From Pseudomonas aylmerensis (GTDB lineage: Bacteria > Pseudomonadota > Gammaproteobacteria > Pseudomonadales > Pseudomonadaceae): DNA of 64,000 bases. This document shows, in pieces, positions 18,575 to 26,817 of this stretch (positions are counted from its first letter, which is position 1; each line of letters starts with the position of its first letter). A program made the position numbers and the translations under genes. The stretch lies in NCBI RefSeq assembly GCF_001702265.1, contig NZ_MAUE01000014.1, positions 23,259 through 87,258 of the forward strand, written 5' to 3'. The notes under the pieces are model-generated. The model was given only the letters and a program-made list of their open reading frames with translations, did no database searches and was not told the DNA's origin.

Positions 18575-19210
18575 ATGCCGCTGTCCACTATCCATATCCT
18601 GCACCAGGACGACGCTGTCCTGGTGGTGAACAAGCCGACCCTGCTGCTCTCGGTGCCTGGCCGCGCCGATGACAACAAGGACTGCCTGATCACGCGCCTG
18701 CAGGAAAACGGCTACCCCGAAGCCCGCATTGTCCACCGCCTGGACTGGGAAACCTCGGGCATCATCCTGCTCGCCCGGGATGCCGATACGCACCGAGAAC
18801 TGTCCCGTCAGTTTCACGACCGCGAAACCGAAAAGGCCTACACCGCCCTGGCCTGGGGCCAGCCGGAACTGGACAGCGGCAGCATCGACCTGCCGCTGCG
18901 CTACGACCCGCCGACCAAGCCACGCCACGTGGTCGACCACGAATTCGGCAAACACGCGCTGACCTTCTGGAAGGTGCTGGAGCGCTGCGGCGACTGGTGC
19001 CGCGTCGAACTGACGCCGATCACCGGGCGTTCGCATCAGTTGCGCGTGCACATGCTGTCGATCGGGCATCCATTGCTCGGGGATGGGCTCTACGCCCACG
19101 AACAAGCCCTGGCCGCCTGGCCACGCCTGTGCCTGCACGCCAGCATGTTGAGCTTCACCCATCCGCAAAGCGGCGAACGCGTGCGCTTCGAGTGCCCTGC
19201 ACCGTTCTAA
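18575..19210 (+). CDS. rluA: RluA-type pseudouridine synthase
   Basis: The 211-residue protein isomerises uridine in RNA. It has the catalytic HRLDWETSG motif with D57, the VNKP and LLSVPGR N-terminal segment, and the ITGRSHQLRVHML motif typical of RluA, the dual 23S rRNA/tRNA enzyme. Length and N-terminus match E. coli RluA better than RluC/D, which carry an S4 domain. Gene order minE-rluA matches P. aeruginosa. The ATG at 18575 fits the family start. Confidence 0.92.
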   Translation: MPLSTIHILHQDDAVLVVNKPTLLLSVPGRADDNKDCLITRLQENGYPEARIVHRLDWETSGIILLARDADTHRELSRQFHDRETEKAYTALAWGQPELDSGSIDLPLRYDPPTKPRHVVDHEFGKHALTFWKVLERCGDWCRVELTPITGRSHQLRVHMLSIGHPLLGDGLYAHEQALAAWPRLCLHASMLSFTHPQSGERVRFECPAPF

Positions 19211-19231
19211 GCTGCACACACGCTCAAATGC

Positions 19232-19378
19232 TGTCGAGCTTTAGCGAGGCTGCGAAGGCGGTGGCACTGACAGTCCTTCTGTGCCTGACACACCGCCTTC
19301 GCGGCCTCGCTGGGGCTCGACGGCTCCCACAGGGGGGGCGGCTGTGTGGCTGGGATTGAGCAGGCACCGGGTTTCGCT
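19232..19378. repeat. Palindrome repeat unit, copy A
   Basis: A 147-base unit begins TGTCGAGCTTTAGCGAGGCT, folds back on GGCCTCGCTGGGGCTCGACG, and continues through GGCGGCTGTGTGGCTGGGAT to GGGTTTCGCT. A nearly identical copy lies at 19485. The palindromic first part is a REPIN-like element of a different sequence family from the GTGGGAGC type. Confidence 0.88.
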
Positions 19379-19484
19379 GATTGCAGTTTGTGCAGAGTGT
19401 CGCTGGGTGAGCTGGATCCCAGCGACCACTAGGTTTCGCTATGTGGCTGAGATTCCAGCCACCACACCGCCCAACTGTGGGAGA

Positions 19485-19630
19485 TGTCGAGCTTTAGCGA
19501 GGCTGCGAAGGCGGTGGCACTGATAGCTCCTCTGTGCCTGACACACCGCCTTCGCGGCCTCGCTGGGGCTCGACGGCTCCCACAAGGGGGCGGCTGTGTG
19601 GCTGGGATTGAGCAGGCACTGGGTTTCGCT
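19485..19630. repeat. Palindrome repeat unit, copy B
   Basis: This copy matches unit A over its whole length with a few substitutions in the loop (GATAGCTCC for GACAGTCCT) and one fewer G in the G run. Both copies are followed, at different distances, by ATGTGGCTGAGA...CCAGCCAC...ACACCG and then GTGGGAG, so the duplicated block is larger than the palindrome. Confidence 0.88.
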
Positions 19631-19666
19631 ATGTGGCTGAGACTCCAGCCACTACACCGTCTAAAT

Positions 19667-19752
19667 GTGGGAGCTGGCTTGCCTGCGATGGCGGTGTGTC
19701 AGCCACAAATCTTTCACTGACAGACAGCCATCGCAGGCAAGCCAGGTCCCAC
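19667..19752. repeat. REPIN upstream of the aminopeptidase gene
   Basis: Left arm GTGGGAGCTGGCTTGCCTGC and right arm GCAGGCAAGCCAGGTCCCAC form an imperfect inverted repeat of the GGCTTGCCTGCGATGGCGGTG variant. It is the third palindrome in this 632-base gap, which holds no gene. Confidence 0.88.
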
Positions 19753-19842
19753 AGTGGTTCTGTGTGGTGTTCAAGAAGGCAGCTTCACTTCAAATGTGTA
19801 GCCAATACGGTAAACTCCGCGCATTGCTGTCTGGAGCTATTT

Positions 19843-21132
19843 ATGCGCGAAGCGTTGAATCAAGGCCTGATCGACTTCCTCAAGGCCTCCCCTACTCCTT
19901 TTCATGCCACCGCCGCCCTGGCCCAGCGCCTCGAAGCCGCCGGCTACCAGCGTCTCGACGAGCGCGAAACCTGGACCACCGAAGCCAACGGTCGCTACTA
20001 CGTGACCCGCAACGACTCCTCGATCATCGCCTTCAAGCTCGGCCGCCACTCGCCGCTGCTGGGCGGCATCCGCCTGGTCGGCGCCCACACCGACAGCCCG
20101 TGCCTGCGCGTCAAGCCGCAGCCGGAACTGCAGCGCCAGGGTTTCTGGCAGTTGGGCGTCGAAGTCTACGGCGGCGCGCTGCTGGCGCCGTGGTTCGACC
20201 GTGACCTGTCCCTCGCGGGCCGTGTCACCTTCCGCCGTGACGGCAAGGTCGAAAGCCAGCTGATCGACTTCAAGCTCCCCATCGCCATCATTCCCAACCT
20301 GGCCATTCACCTGAACCGTGAAGCCAACCAGGGCTGGGCGATCAATGCGCAGACCGAGTTGCCACCGATCCTCGCCCAATTTGCCGGCGATGAGCGCGTG
20401 GACTTCCGCGCCGTGCTCACCGAGCAACTGGCCCGCGAACATGGGCTGAACGCCGACGTGGTGCTCGACTACGAGCTGAGCTTCTACGACACCCAGAGCG
20501 CCGCCGTGATCGGCCTGAATGGCGACTTCATCGCCGGCGCACGCCTGGACAACCTGTTGTCGTGCTACGCCGGCCTGCAAGCCTTGCTCACCAGCGAGAC
20601 CGATGAAACCTGCGTGCTGGTGTGCAACGACCACGAAGAAGTCGGTTCCTGCTCGGCCTGCGGCGCCGATGGCCCGATGCTCGAACAGACCCTGCGGCGC
20701 TTGTTGCCGGAAGGTGATGAATTCGTACGCACCATTCAGAAATCGCTGTTGGTGTCTGCGGACAATGCTCACGGCGTCCACCCCAACTACGCCGAAAAGC
20801 ACGACGCCAACCACGGCCCCAAGCTCAACGCCGGCCCGGTGATCAAGGTCAACAGCAACCAGCGCTACGCCACCAACAGCGAAACCGCCGGGTTCTTCCG
20901 CCACCTGTGCATGGCCCAGGAAGTACCGGTGCAAAGCTTTGTGGTGCGCAGCGACATGGGCTGCGGCTCCACCATCGGCCCGATCACTGCCAGCCACCTG
21001 GGCGTGCGCACCGTGGACATCGGCCTGCCGACGTTTGCCATGCACTCCATCCGTGAACTGTGCGGCAGCCATGACCTGGCGCATCTGGTGAAGGTACTCG
21101 GCGCGTTCTACGCGAGCCGCGACCTGCCCTGA
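19843..21132 (+). CDS. apeB: M18-family aminopeptidase
   Basis: The 429-residue metallopeptidase removes N-terminal amino acids, usually acidic or neutral ones, from peptides in the cytoplasm. Zinc-site segments of the M18 (aspartyl aminopeptidase) family are visible: [38 protein letters not shown] with the catalytic glutamate pair, and the C-terminal [18 protein letters not shown]. The start at ATG 19843 has GGAG seven bases upstream, and its length matches P. aeruginosa PA3247, which also follows rluA. Confidence 0.93.
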   Translation: MREALNQGLIDFLKASPTPFHATAALAQRLEAAGYQRLDERETWTTEANGRYYVTRNDSSIIAFKLGRHSPLLGGIRLVGAHTDSPCLRVKPQPELQRQGFWQLGVEVYGGALLAPWFDRDLSLAGRVTFRRDGKVESQLIDFKLPIAIIPNLAIHLNREANQGWAINAQTELPPILAQFAGDERVDFRAVLTEQLAREHGLNADVVLDYELSFYDTQSAAVIGLNGDFIAGARLDNLLSCYAGLQALLTSETDETCVLVCNDHEEVGSCSACGADGPMLEQTLRRLLPEGDEFVRTIQKSLLVSADNAHGVHPNYAEKHDANHGPKLNAGPVIKVNSNQRYATNSETAGFFRHLCMAQEVPVQSFVVRSDMGCGSTIGPITASHLGVRTVDIGLPTFAMHSIRELCGSHDLAHLVKVLGAFYASRDLP

Positions 21133-21159
21133 TCTCGGCAACTGACTGCGGTCAGAACT

Positions 21160-21247
21160 GTGGGAGCGGGCTTGCTCGCGAAGGCGGTGTGTCAGCCACT
21201 GAATCGGCTGACTGATGTATAGCCTTCGCGAGCAAGCCCGCTCCCAC
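21160..21247. repeat. REPIN after the aminopeptidase gene
   Basis: Left arm GTGGGAGCGGGCTTGCTCGC and right arm GCGAGCAAGCCCGCTCCCAC are exact complements; the inner GAAGGCGGTG is matched only in part. It is the same type as the element at 11354. Confidence 0.92.
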
Positions 21248-21342
21248 ATTCATTTCTACGCACACCTGATCTGTATCACCTGCATTTTCTGCAATCCGGC
21301 CTAGACTTGTCAGAATTCCCACTCTGACAAGGCCGTCGCCCG

Positions 21343-21519
21343 ATGATCTCCATGTCCTCCTTCCACGCCATGCTTATCCCTATTGTGATCGGCATGATCA
21401 TGCTCGCGGTCGGCTTCAACTTTCGTGACAAACCTGCCGGGGTGTTCGGCATGTGGGTGGGCATGCTGCTGATCCTGGGCACCGTGGTGTACAAGATCCT
21501 CGCCAAACTGGCCGAATGA
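21343..21519 (+). CDS. Small two-helix membrane protein (58 residues)
   Basis: ATG 21343 to TGA 21519 encodes 58 residues with two hydrophobic helices (about 10-25 and 36-52) joined by the polar turn NFRDKPAGVFG. Codon use is like that of its neighbours, and the topology resembles small conserved inner-membrane proteins. It lies 72 bases upstream of the mechanosensitive channel on the same strand and could be co-transcribed. No function can be assigned. Confidence 0.65.
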   Translation: MISMSSFHAMLIPIVIGMIMLAVGFNFRDKPAGVFGMWVGMLLILGTVVYKILAKLAE

Positions 21520-21591
21520 CAAATGCACTCGCATTGGGCATAGCGGCCTCGTACACTCGGTCAATTCGTCGTTTCCAAGGTTGACCGCCTC

Positions 21592-23760
21592 GTGCTTTCC
21601 CGTCTGTTCGCCCTGCCCTGTTACCTCCTGATCGCTCTGCTCACGCTGCTGCCGCTCGCGCCTGCCCAGGCCGTGAGCCTGCCCGGCCTGCTGGGCAGCA
21701 CCAACAAGACCCAACCCCAGGCCGAAGTGCCGCTCGGCCAGTCCCTGGACGAGGTGATCAAGACCCTGGAAAACGACCAGCAACGCACCCAGTTGCTGAG
21801 CGACCTGAAGAAACTGCGCGAAGCCACGCAAAAGGCCCAGCCGGCCGCCGAACAAGGCGTGCTCGGGTTGATCGGCAGTACGCTGTCAGGCCTCGAGCAA
21901 CAGTTCTCCGGTGCCGACAGCCCGCTGGGACGCTGGTCCAATGAAGTCGACCTGGCCAAGGATGAACTCGGCGCGCTGATGCTGCCGGCCAGCGAATGGC
22001 TGCCGATCATTTTCGGCTTTGCCTTGATCCTGGCGGTGTGGAGCCTGCTCGCAGCCGCGCTGATCTGGCTGAGCCACCGCGTGCGTGAGCGCTTCGGCCT
22101 GCCCGAGGAACTGCCGCAACACCCGCGCACCTGGGACATGCTGCGCTTTGCCCTGCGAAAACTGGGGCCGTGGCTGATCGCGCTGGTGATCACCGTGTAC
22201 CTGAGCTACGCGCTGCCCTCTTCCCTGGGTAAATCCCTGGCGATGGTGCTGGCCTACGCGCTGGTGGTCGGCACGTGTTTCTCGGCGATCTGCGTCATCG
22301 CGTTTTCGGTGCTGGACGGCCCCCACCGTCACCGCGCGCTGTATATCCTGCGCCACCAGGCGTTTCGTCCGCTGTGGCTGATCGGCAGCTTTGCGGCCTT
22401 CGGCGAGGCGCTGAGCGACCCACGGATGATGCAGGCCCTGGGACAGCACCTGGCGCACACTGCCGCGACCGTGGCGAATGTGATGGCCGCGCTGTCCACC
22501 GGCGTGTTCATCCTGCGCTTTCGTCGTCCGATCGCCCACCTGATCCGCAACCAGCCGCTGTCCCGCCGCCTCACGCGCCGCGCCCTCAGCGACACCATCG
22601 AAATCATCGGTTCGTTCTGGTACATCCCGGCCTTGCTGCTGGTGGGTATCTCGCTGTTCGCCACCTTCGTGTCCGCCGGCGACACCAGCACCGCCCTGCG
22701 TCAGTCACTGTTGTGCACGGTGCTGCTGGTGTTGTGCATGGTGATCAACGGCCTGGTCCGCCGCCACGCCCTCAAGCCGCAACGTGGGCACAAGCGCCAT
22801 GCGCTGTACTCCGAGCGCCTGAAAAGCTTCGTCTACACCCTGGCTCACCTGGTGGTGTGGCTAGTGTTTATCGAGCTGGGCCTGCGGGTCTGGGGCCTGT
22901 CGCTGATCCGCTTTACCGAAGGCGACGGCCATGAAATCAGCGTCAAGCTGTTCGGCCTGGGCGGCACGCTGCTGTTTGCCTGGCTGATCTGGATCCTCAG
23001 CGACACCGCGATCCACCACGCCCTCACCCGCTCGCGCAAAGGCCTGGCGAATGCCCGCGCGCAGACGATGATGCCGCTGATCCGCAACGTGCTGTTCGTG
23101 ACCATCTTCATCATCGCGGCCATCGTCGCGCTGGCGAACATGGGCATGAACGTCACGCCCCTGCTGGCCGGTGCCGGTGTGATCGGCCTGGCCATCGGTT
23201 TCGGTGCACAGTCGCTGGTGGCGGACTTGATCACCGGCCTGTTCATCATCATCGAAGACTCCCTGGCCATCGATGACTACGTGGATGTCGGCGGCCACCT
23301 CGGCACGGTCGAAGGCTTGACCATCCGTACCGTGCGCCTGCGCGATATCGACGGCATCGTGCACACCATCCCGTTCAGCGAGATCAAGAGCATCAAGAAC
23401 TACTCGCGGGAGTTCGGCTACGCGATCTTCCGCGTGGCGATCCCCTACAACATGGAAATCGACGACGCGATCAAGCTGATGCGCGATGTTGGCCAGAAGA
23501 TGCGCAACGACCCGCTGCAACGCCGCAATATCTGGTCGCCGCTGGAGATCCAGGGGGTGGAAAGCTTCGAATCCGGCAGCGCGATCCTGCGCGCGCGGTT
23601 CAAGACGGCACCGATCAAGCAATGGGAAGTGTCGCGGGCGTTCAACTTGTCGCTCAAACGCCACCTGGACGAAGCCGGCCTGGACCTGGCCACCCCGCGC
23701 TTGAGCGTGCAGGTGGTGACGGGGGCGTCGGGCGGGTTGGAGAAAGAGAAGAACGCGTGA
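21592..23760 (+). CDS. MscS-family mechanosensitive channel, large YbiO-like type
   Basis: The 722-residue protein has a signal peptide (cleavage near AQA-VSL), a periplasmic helical segment (to about 130), several membrane helices, and the MscS core. The pore helix is visible as LLAGAGVIGLAIGFGAQSLVADL, followed by the beta domain (DDYVDVGGHLGTVEGLTIRT, PFSEIKSIKNYSR). Length and layout resemble E. coli YbiO. It would open under membrane tension to release solutes at osmotic downshock. The start is GTG 21592. A REP-type palindrome follows it. Confidence 0.9.
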   Translation: MLSRLFALPCYLLIALLTLLPLAPAQAVSLPGLLGSTNKTQPQAEVPLGQSLDEVIKTLENDQQRTQLLSDLKKLREATQKAQPAAEQGVLGLIGSTLSGLEQQFSGADSPLGRWSNEVDLAKDELGALMLPASEWLPIIFGFALILAVWSLLAAALIWLSHRVRERFGLPEELPQHPRTWDMLRFALRKLGPWLIALVITVYLSYALPSSLGKSLAMVLAYALVVGTCFSAICVIAFSVLDGPHRHRALYILRHQAFRPLWLIGSFAAFGEALSDPRMMQALGQHLAHTAATVANVMAALSTGVFILRFRRPIAHLIRNQPLSRRLTRRALSDTIEIIGSFWYIPALLLVGISLFATFVSAGDTSTALRQSLLCTVLLVLCMVINGLVRRHALKPQRGHKRHALYSERLKSFVYTLAHLVVWLVFIELGLRVWGLSLIRFTEGDGHEISVKLFGLGGTLLFAWLIWILSDTAIHHALTRSRKGLANARAQTMMPLIRNVLFVTIFIIAAIVALANMGMNVTPLLAGAGVIGLAIGFGAQSLVADLITGLFIIIEDSLAIDDYVDVGGHLGTVEGLTIRTVRLRDIDGIVHTIPFSEIKSIKNYSREFGYAIFRVAIPYNMEIDDAIKLMRDVGQKMRNDPLQRRNIWSPLEIQGVESFESGSAILRARFKTAPIKQWEVSRAFNLSLKRHLDEAGLDLATPRLSVQVVTGASGGLEKEKNA

Positions 23761-23812
23761 GTGGGAAGGGACTGTGGTGGCCTGAGGTCTTGTTGGGTTG
23801 AACGGGGCTGTT

Positions 23813-23948
23813 GTGGTGAGCGGGCTTACACCCGCGTTGGGCTGCGTAGCGGCCCCCTCTCAAGAAAACACTCAGTGCATCAGGTAAACATCAGCGGCTG
23901 GTTTTGGGGCTGCTTCGCAGCCCAACGCGGGGCAAGCCCGCTCACCAC
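23813..23948. repeat. Long inverted repeat of a third palindrome family
   Basis: GTGGTGAGCGGGCTT and CGCGTTGGGCTGCG on the left are mirrored by CGCAGCCCAACGCG and AAGCCCGCTCACCAC on the right. Partial copies of the outer motif (GCTCACC) follow at 23960-23980. The element fills most of the 288-base gap between the channel and MbtH genes, which converge here. Confidence 0.85.
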
Positions 23949-24048
23949 AAAAAGGCCTGCTCACCACAATAGCCCTGCTCACCCCAACAAGCTTTGAGGC
24001 TACAACAGGCCCGCATATCACACCAACCGAGCCTGCTGCAGCGCTGGC

Positions 24049-24270
24049 TCAGGACAGCGCGGCGCCGTCCATCTTCTGGCGCAGGCTCAACGGACGCATG
24101 TCGGTCCAGGTTTCTTCGATGTAGGCCAGGCATTCTTTCTTCAGGCCGCTCTTGCCCACGGTGCGCCAGCCTTCTGGCACCGCCTTGTAGTCGGGCCAGA
24201 TGGAATACTGTTCTTCATGGTTGACCACTACCTGAAACAGGATGTCGTCGCGGTCAAATACTGAGGTCAT
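24049..24270 (-). CDS. MbtH-like protein
   Basis: The 73-residue protein has the full MbtH signature: an N-terminal [15 protein letters not shown], then PxGWRTVG, and the C-terminal [15 protein letters not shown]. MbtH proteins bind NRPS adenylation domains and are needed for their folding or activity. Its position beside pvdH matches the pyoverdine MbtH protein of P. aeruginosa (PA2412), so PvdL and the other pyoverdine synthetases are the likely partners. A variant PvdS box lies just upstream. Confidence 0.95.
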   Translation of the reverse strand: MTSVFDRDDILFQVVVNHEEQYSIWPDYKAVPEGWRTVGKSGLKKECLAYIEETWTDMRPLSLRQKMDGAALS

Positions 24271-24331
24271 TGCTGTTCTCCATCGCTCAAAGGCTGGCTG
24301 CGCACCACGCGCAGCGCTGATATCTGTAGAA

Positions 24332-24355
24332 ACGTACCAAAGCGTAAAAAAATTA
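24332..24355 (-). promoter_or_regulatory. Variant PvdS (iron-starvation) box of the MbtH gene
   Basis: On the minus strand the sequence reads TAATT, 16 bases, CGT, one base off the TAAAT-N16-CGT consensus. It is 62 bases upstream of the MbtH start, and its first bases overlap the pvdH stop codon. The same variant occurs upstream of pvdG. Confidence 0.55.
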
Positions 24356-25765
24356 GAGGCTGGCCACCGCTGCGGCCAGGGCGCGCCCGAAGATCTCGGC
24401 CACTCGGTCGACTTCGGCGGCGGTGATCACCAGCGGCGGCAGGAAGCGCACCACGCTGCCATGCCGGCCGCCGAGTTCCAGGATCAGGCCGCGCTTGAGG
24501 CATTCACGCTGCACCAGCGGCGCCAATTGGCGATGCACCGGTGGATGGCCCTGGATATCCAGGGTGCCCTCGGGGTCGACCAATTCCACGCCGAGCATCA
24601 ACCCACGCCCGCGAATGTCGCCAAGGTGCGGGAATTCACGCTGCAGGATTCTCAGGTGTTCACCGAGGCGTTCGCCCATGGCGGCCGCGTGGCCAGCCAG
24701 GTCGTGTTCCTTGAGGTAGCGCATCACCGCCGAGCCCGCCGCCATGGCCATCTGATTGCCACGGAAGGTCCCGGCATGCGCACCCGGCAACCAGGTGTCG
24801 AGCCAGTCGCGATACACCACCACCGCCAACGGCAGGCTGCCGCCGATGGCCTTGGACATCACCACCACGTCGGGAATGATGCCGGCGTGTTCAAAGGCAA
24901 ACATCTTGCCGGTACGGCCAAAACCGCTCTGGATTTCATCCACGATCAACGCCACGCCGGCCTGCTCGGTGATCCGCCGCAAACCGCGCAGCCAGTCGAG
25001 ATCGGCCGGGATCACGCCGCCCTCGCCCTGCACCACCTCGACGATCACCGCCGCCGGCAGCAACACCCCGGCTTCCGGGTCATTGAGCAGGTTCTCCAGG
25101 TAATGCAGGTTGACCCGCACACCCTCGGTGCCGCCGAGCCCGAACGGGCAACGGTAGTCGTAGGGGTACGGCAGGAATTGCACGCCATTGCCGAGCAAGG
25201 CGCCCAAGGGTTTCTTCGGCCCCAGGCTGCCCATCAGGCTCAACGCGCCCTGGCTCATGCCGTGGTAGCCGCCCTGGAACGACAACACCGTGCTGCGCCC
25301 GGTGGCGGTGCGCACCAGCTTCAACGCGGCTTCCACCGCGTCGGTGCCGGTCGGGCCGCAGAACTGGATCTTGGCTTCGCGCGCCAGCGCGGTCGGCAAC
25401 AGGCCGAACAGGTCCTGCACGAACTGGTCCTTGACCGGCGTGGTCAGGTCCAGGGTGTGCAGGGGCAGTTCGTCACTGAGCACCTGCTGGATGGCTTCGA
25501 TCACCACCGGGTGGTTATGCCCCAGCGCCAGGGTGCCGGCGCCGGCCAGGCAGTCGATGAAGCTGCGGCCTTCCACGTCTTCCACGTAGATACCCTTGGC
25601 GCGCTTGAGCGCCAGGGGAATGCGCCGCGGGTAACTGCGCGCGTTGGATTCCTGCTGGCGCTGTCGAGCCAGCAGCGGGGTTTCGTCGAACTGGTAGAGC
25701 GTTTCCGCGGGCGCCGGGCTGGCTTGCACCGGGGCATCTTCGATACGGCTGATAGCGACTGACAT
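24353..25765 (-). CDS. pvdH: Diaminobutyrate-2-oxoglutarate aminotransferase PvdH
   Basis: The 470-residue PLP enzyme makes L-2,4-diaminobutyrate from aspartate semialdehyde and glutamate, supplying the Dab unit of pyoverdine. It is a class-III aminotransferase: the phosphate-cup [13 protein letters not shown], the [11 protein letters not shown] motif with the PLP-binding aspartate, and the Schiff-base lysine in VMSKAIGG are all visible. The start at ATG 25765 follows GAGGGATCGAG; the longer frame adds 12 residues without support. A canonical PvdS box sits 95 bases upstream. PvdL module 3 reads as a Dab-activating domain, which fits. Confidence 0.95.
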   Translation of the reverse strand: MSVAISRIEDAPVQASPAPAETLYQFDETPLLARQRQQESNARSYPRRIPLALKRAKGIYVEDVEGRSFIDCLAGAGTLALGHNHPVVIEAIQQVLSDELPLHTLDLTTPVKDQFVQDLFGLLPTALAREAKIQFCGPTGTDAVEAALKLVRTATGRSTVLSFQGGYHGMSQGALSLMGSLGPKKPLGALLGNGVQFLPYPYDYRCPFGLGGTEGVRVNLHYLENLLNDPEAGVLLPAAVIVEVVQGEGGVIPADLDWLRGLRRITEQAGVALIVDEIQSGFGRTGKMFAFEHAGIIPDVVVMSKAIGGSLPLAVVVYRDWLDTWLPGAHAGTFRGNQMAMAAGSAVMRYLKEHDLAGHAAAMGERLGEHLRILQREFPHLGDIRGRGLMLGVELVDPEGTLDIQGHPPVHRQLAPLVQRECLKRGLILELGGRHGSVVRFLPPLVITAAEVDRVAEIFGRALAAAVASL

Positions 25766-25859
25766 CTCTCGATCCCTCAATACGCTGATGATGGTGACCA
25801 AACTGCCGATCCGTTGGCGTCTGGCCCAAGGGCATGCGCACGGATTTCCTGTTCTGGAA

Positions 25860-25883
25860 ACGCACCAGCGAGAAGAGGATTTA
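25860..25883 (-). promoter_or_regulatory. Canonical PvdS (iron-starvation) box of pvdH
   Basis: The minus strand reads TAAAT, exactly 16 bases, then CGT, a full match to the PvdS promoter consensus. It is 95 bases from the pvdH start and points into it. Confidence 0.88.
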
Positions 25884-25927
25884 GGGGACAGTGACGGTTA
25901 ACGGATGGATGAGCCTCGCGCCCGGCG

Positions 25928-26695
25928 TCACAACCCGAGGTATTTTTCGTTCAGCGCATACAAAATCGCGCAGGTCTCCGCATCCAGGCACCCGCCGTAA
26001 TCCCGCGGGCGAAAGTGCATCTGGAAGGCGCGCGTGCGCCACTCGAACATCTGGCGATTCTGCGCCGGTTTATAGCCATAGCGCTGGAACGCCCGCTCCA
26101 CCTCCACTTCAGGCGGCAACCCCAGGCGAAACCGGCGCTGGTACATGGCCCGCGTCGACTCGTCAAACCACGCGCCCACTCCCGCCTCGAACAACGTGCG
26201 CCACGGCAGGCGCGGCCCCGGGTCACTCTTGCGCCAGTAGGCCACGTCCGAGTGCCCCAGCACGTCGGCCGGGCCGATCTGCGGATGGCGCCCCAGGATG
26301 TCGCGCATCAGGGCGATGAGCACCTCCACCTGCGCCTGGCTGTACGCGGGAAAGGTAAACACCCCGCCATCGTCGCGCGCCAGATTGACGATCTCGATGC
26401 CGATCGCCCGGCTGTTGAGGTTGTCACGCCCGCCCCAATGGCTGGCCCCGGCATGCCACGCACGCAGGTCCTCGCCCACCAGGCGAAAGACGCGCAACTC
26501 TTCATACCCGGCGGCGCGGTAGCCGGGCTCATCGGGGTCGGGCAGCAGATAGTGAGCGCTGACCCCGTTCTGCGTCAGGGTCCGCAAGGACGAGGCGAAA
26601 GGCGCCGCGGTGTAGTGCAGGACCACCTGACGCACGGGCTCGCCGCTGCGTTCGTTGAAGTCCCGGGCAGGGAAACTGGTATCGATGACCAACAT
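25928..26695 (-). CDS. ampDh3: N-acetylmuramoyl-L-alanine amidase, AmpDh3 type
   Basis: The 255-residue zinc amidase cleaves the bond between N-acetylmuramic acid and the stem peptide. The amidase_2 fold is marked by the first zinc ligand H27 in LHYTA, a second in WHAGAS, and GHSDVAYWRKSDPGP with the last ligands. A peptidoglycan-binding-like C-terminal part (about 180-255) follows. The N-terminus MLVIDTSFP with no signal peptide resembles P. aeruginosa AmpDh3 more than AmpD or AmpDh2. It stands alone between pvdH and dsbS, on the same strand, separated from dsbS by a terminator. Confidence 0.85.
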   Translation of the reverse strand: MLVIDTSFPARDFNERSGEPVRQVVLHYTAAPFASSLRTLTQNGVSAHYLLPDPDEPGYRAAGYEELRVFRLVGEDLRAWHAGASHWGGRDNLNSRAIGIEIVNLARDDGGVFTFPAYSQAQVEVLIALMRDILGRHPQIGPADVLGHSDVAYWRKSDPGPRLPWRTLFEAGVGAWFDESTRAMYQRRFRLGLPPEVEVERAFQRYGYKPAQNRQMFEWRTRAFQMHFRPRDYGGCLDAETCAILYALNEKYLGL

Positions 26696-26745
26696 AAGAA
26701 CTGTCCTTTTCAGTACAGGCCGAGTCTTTCGGCCCGTTCAAGCGC

Positions 26746-26793
26746 AAAAAAATTACCGCCATCCTGAAGGGTTGATCTTCAGCAGGGCGGTAA
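26746..26793 (-). terminator. Rho-independent terminator of dsbRS
   Basis: On the minus strand TTACCGCC pairs with GGCGGTAA, with an inner CTGAAG/CTTCAG stem, and a run of seven T residues follows. It lies just past the dsbS stop codon. Confidence 0.93.
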
Positions 26794-26817
26794 CTATTTG
26801 GCACATGAGAAAACGGA

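Noticed and set aside
19232..19752. CRISPR-like array
   Set aside because: Only two long units plus an unrelated palindrome, no short evenly spaced repeats and no cas genes; these are REPIN-type elements.
24242..25762. 506-codon plus-strand frame opposite pvdH
   Set aside because: Antisense shadow of a clear aminotransferase gene; no motifs.
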